From Nitrospirales bacterium (GTDB taxonomy: Bacteria > Nitrospirota > Nitrospiria > Nitrospirales > UBA8639): DNA of 7,885 nt. Below the pieces are notes generated by a model. The model was not told where the DNA came from, made no database searches, and was given only the letters and a program-made list of their open reading frames with translations. A program made the position numbers and the translations under genes. This document shows positions 6,116-7,885 of this stretch, in pieces (the first letter of the stretch is position 1; every line of letters begins with the position of its first letter). The stretch lies in assembly GCA_021604265.1 (NCBI GenBank), contig BQIY01000082.1:1-7885 (forward strand), in the 5' to 3' direction.

Positions 6116-7102
6116 ATGCTGTCCTCTATAATTCGCCTCTTCACACCCACCAGGCCAATCGGCTCCTTGCTTGTGTGCGGCACGCTACTCGCCCTTCTGT
6201 CAGTCACAGCCCAAGCTGAAACCCCCGCTCCCGAAGTGCATTGGGGCGCACTGGCCTACCCGGATCAATACCCGACATTGCAGTTGGGACTTACGCTCAA
6301 CCGGTTTACGGAATTCAATGGAGAAGGAGAACGATTTAACGGAATCCGTGAGACGATCGGGCTCAACCAGATCACATTCAGTTGGACCGAACATTTGGAA
6401 CGATGGGAAGGCTGGAGCACCAACTTGACAGTGGGAGCAGGCCCTACGCGCGATCAACCGACACGATTTCTCCAGAACGAAGTCGTCCATGAAGGGCTCA
6501 AACGAATCCCCAAGGTCCCCGTGCGCGAGAAGCGACGGCAGACAGATTTTATGGTGACAGGGTCAGTGAATAAATGGATGTCCATTGGCTCGCTCGACAG
6601 GCTTGCGTTTGCCGGCCTGGGCGTGTCCTCCGGCAGTTTGTACCATGAAGTCTTCGGACGGTTTGGGCTGCGCCGCTGGTCGCCCATCGAAACGCTCCAT
6701 GGCCCATCAAACGGAGCCCCCCCCTGGTGGGTGTCAGCCTTTGGACCGCTGCGGTTTTCAGGGATGTATCGATATTCACGGATATGGGAAGGGGCGGCAT
6801 TTCGCGCGCTGGCACCAGAATCCCACATCGCCCAGGGCTCAGTCAGTTATGGGTGGATGCGAGATGATCATTTCCCTCTGTTTGAAGTTGAAGTCGGCGT
6901 GACTCTTGACTCCGGCATCTTCTTAGACGTGTTTGGCGATTCCTTAGAAGAACGTTTTTACTCATTAGCTATTCGCGCTCATCCCTTTACCCTTGAGACA
7001 TGGAACGATCAACTCAATAGAAAAGATTTTGGCCCCACCTATGGCGCTCGTTTAATGATCGAGCTGTATACATTTCTTCCGGAAAGCTGGCAATGGCGCT
7101 AA
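6116..7102 (+). CDS. Outer-membrane beta-barrel protein, possibly distantly LpxR-like
   Basis: This 328-aa protein has a clear signal peptide (core 17-31, cleavage after TAQA, residue 34). Its mature part is rich in alternating aromatic and aliphatic residues with Gly and few Cys, typical of an outer-membrane barrel. Some features recall the lipid A 3'-O-deacylase LpxR/DUF2219 family: LGLTLNRF (57-64) near the mature N-terminus, a GP turn (109-110) followed by FLQNEVVHEGL (118-128), and a Pro and hydrophobic strand beyond. LpxR has GP, then QN-x-x-H containing its catalytic His. Here the spacing is QN-x-x-x-H (Q120, N121, H125) and the N-terminal Asn is not followed by Asp, so activity is doubtful. 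The last residues, WQWR, do not give the usual terminal aromatic. The ATG at 6116 is the only start that leaves an intact signal peptide. Convergent with the DUF2490 gene, 70 bp apart. Confidence 0.75.
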   Translation: MLSSIIRLFTPTRPIGSLLVCGTLLALLSVTAQAETPAPEVHWGALAYPDQYPTLQLGLTLNRFTEFNGEGERFNGIRETIGLNQITFSWTEHLERWEGWSTNLTVGAGPTRDQPTRFLQNEVVHEGLKRIPKVPVREKRRQTDFMVTGSVNKWMSIGSLDRLAFAGLGVSSGSLYHEVFGRFGLRRWSPIETLHGPSNGAPPWWVSAFGPLRFSGMYRYSRIWEGAAFRALAPESHIAQGSVSYGWMRDDHFPLFEVEVGVTLDSGIFLDVFGDSLEERFYSLAIRAHPFTLETWNDQLNRKDFGPTYGARLMIELYTFLPESWQWR

Positions 7103-7172
7103 CCGAGAACATATGTGAGCCGGATAGGATGACGCTCCCGTTCAGAACGATCACCCTTCAAGCAGCTATCTC

Positions 7173-7885
7173 CTAACTCTTTCCCCAATCAATGAACCAT
7201 TGAATCAAGATAATATGATTCATGGCGTCCGGTCCGCGTCTTCGATTAATTGCTTGATTCTGATACCCGAAGTCCATACTGAGCGAATCATTGAACCGGT
7301 GATTCATGCCGACAAAGAACCGGTTTTGATCAAATCCGGACTTCGGTCCACCGAGGAGCGTGTTGAGATTAACAAATACTTCATCATACATCACCACTCC
7401 CCATTGTTTGTTCGAATCAATGGGAAAATCTCCTCGTACCATTTCCCGAGCTCTGAGAGCCGTGCCTCGCGCATTCCGGATAAATCGCTCTTCTAAACGT
7501 GTTCGACTGGAAATCTTCAAGTGCGAAAAGGCGTGTCGATAGCTCAGCTGTTGGTACAACCGGTGTTCATCCCGAAACCGGGGTTCATAATTCGTCACCC
7601 AGGCATATCCTTGCCAGATTGAAAAAGACTCTGAAAGTTTATAGCCAAGCGCCGGCCGGAGAAGCAGTTGATCAATCTCCGACACGTTGTCACCAAACCT
7701 CGGATTGACTTCAGCCCACCCCAGAAAATTCCCTGGCAAGTGAAATCGGTTATACAGAGGAAACCATAGTTGTCCATCATGCTCCGTTTCCGCATACGAA
7801 ACTCCGCCACCGACACTCCCAAGCATGAGAAGTGCCAACACAACAGACCGAAAGAATGTCTGTAAAAATTTCCGATGAATATTCA
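7173..7885 (-). CDS. DUF2490-type outer-membrane protein, 5'-partial at window edge
   Basis: The protein shows the DUF2490 pattern, numbering from a GTG at 7841: LRPALGYKLS (61-70), GYAWVTNYEPRFRDEHR (78-94), SSRTRLEERF (111-120), MYDEVFVNLN (151-160), FDQNRFFVGMNHRF (170-183) and DFGYQNQAINRR (190-201). DUF2490 proteins are outer-membrane barrels of unknown function. The GTG at 7841 would give a signal peptide with no basic residue. The frame stays open for 14 more codons to the edge and adds NIHRKFLQTFFRSV, a proper basic n-region before the hydrophobic core and the SYA cleavage site. The true start is therefore most likely just outside the window. No clear intrinsic terminator is visible in the 70-bp convergent gap (7103-7172). 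Confidence 0.85.
   Translation of the reverse strand, partial: NIHRKFLQTFFRSVVLALLMLGSVGGGVSYAETEHDGQLWFPLYNRFHLPGNFLGWAEVNPRFGDNVSEIDQLLLRPALGYKLSESFSIWQGYAWVTNYEPRFRDEHRLYQQLSYRHAFSHLKISSRTRLEERFIRNARGTALRAREMVRGDFPIDSNKQWGVVMYDEVFVNLNTLLGGPKSGFDQNRFFVGMNHRFNDSLSMDFGYQNQAINRRRGPDAMNHIILIQWFIDWGKS

Noticed and set aside
222..7885. The palindrome TGAATATTCA occurs at 222-231 and again as the last ten bases (7876-7885), with a similar TGAATAATTCA at 3381-3391; the terminal copies might suggest a circular or repeat-bounded unit.
   Set aside because: The shared sequence is only 10-11 bases, AT-rich and self-complementary, and the flanks do not match. Chance is enough.

Overview
The window comes from a Gram-negative (diderm) bacterium. 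It encodes an inner-membrane RND/MMPL exporter, two predicted outer-membrane beta-barrels and several small exported proteins. Base composition is moderate, with AT-richer spacers. No marker gene (rRNA, ribosomal protein) is present, so taxonomy is open. The mix of one orphan receiver, many unknown small exported proteins and long spacers would suit Nitrospirota or a relative, but that is only an impression.

Layout, left to right. Bases 1-218 are a perfect 70-bp inverted repeat around a 78-nt loop, beginning exactly at the window edge. Next, on the minus strand, come an 833-aa RND/MMPL-family transporter (271-2772) and a 105-aa exported protein of unknown function (3043-3360). A gene-poor stretch of about 700 bp follows. 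It ends in a near-consensus sigma-54 promoter (3988-4003), a 5'-UTR hairpin (4051-4072) and a plus-strand gene for a 169-aa secreted protein with one EF-hand/dockerin-like Asp loop (4094-4603). Facing that gene is a minus-strand small lipoprotein with a disturbed or misplaced start (4733 to about 5143). Divergent from the lipoprotein is a stand-alone CheY-like response regulator (5406-5795). Two convergent outer-membrane genes close the window: a 328-aa barrel with faint LpxR-like features (6116-7102) and a DUF2490-type barrel whose start lies beyond the right edge (7173-7885).

The genes do not form one operon or a recognised pathway; orientations alternate and spacers are long. The common theme is the cell envelope: every product except the receiver is predicted to be in, or exported across, the inner membrane. 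Regulation is the most interesting layer. It includes the sigma-54 promoter, a possible upstream activator site, and an 8-mer (TGTCGTAT) that occurs four times, always in non-coding DNA near the starts of the three left-hand minus-strand genes. A strong Shine-Dalgarno sequence with no gene behind it sits between the exporter and the inverted repeat. I see no convincing new defence, mobile or biosynthetic system here.
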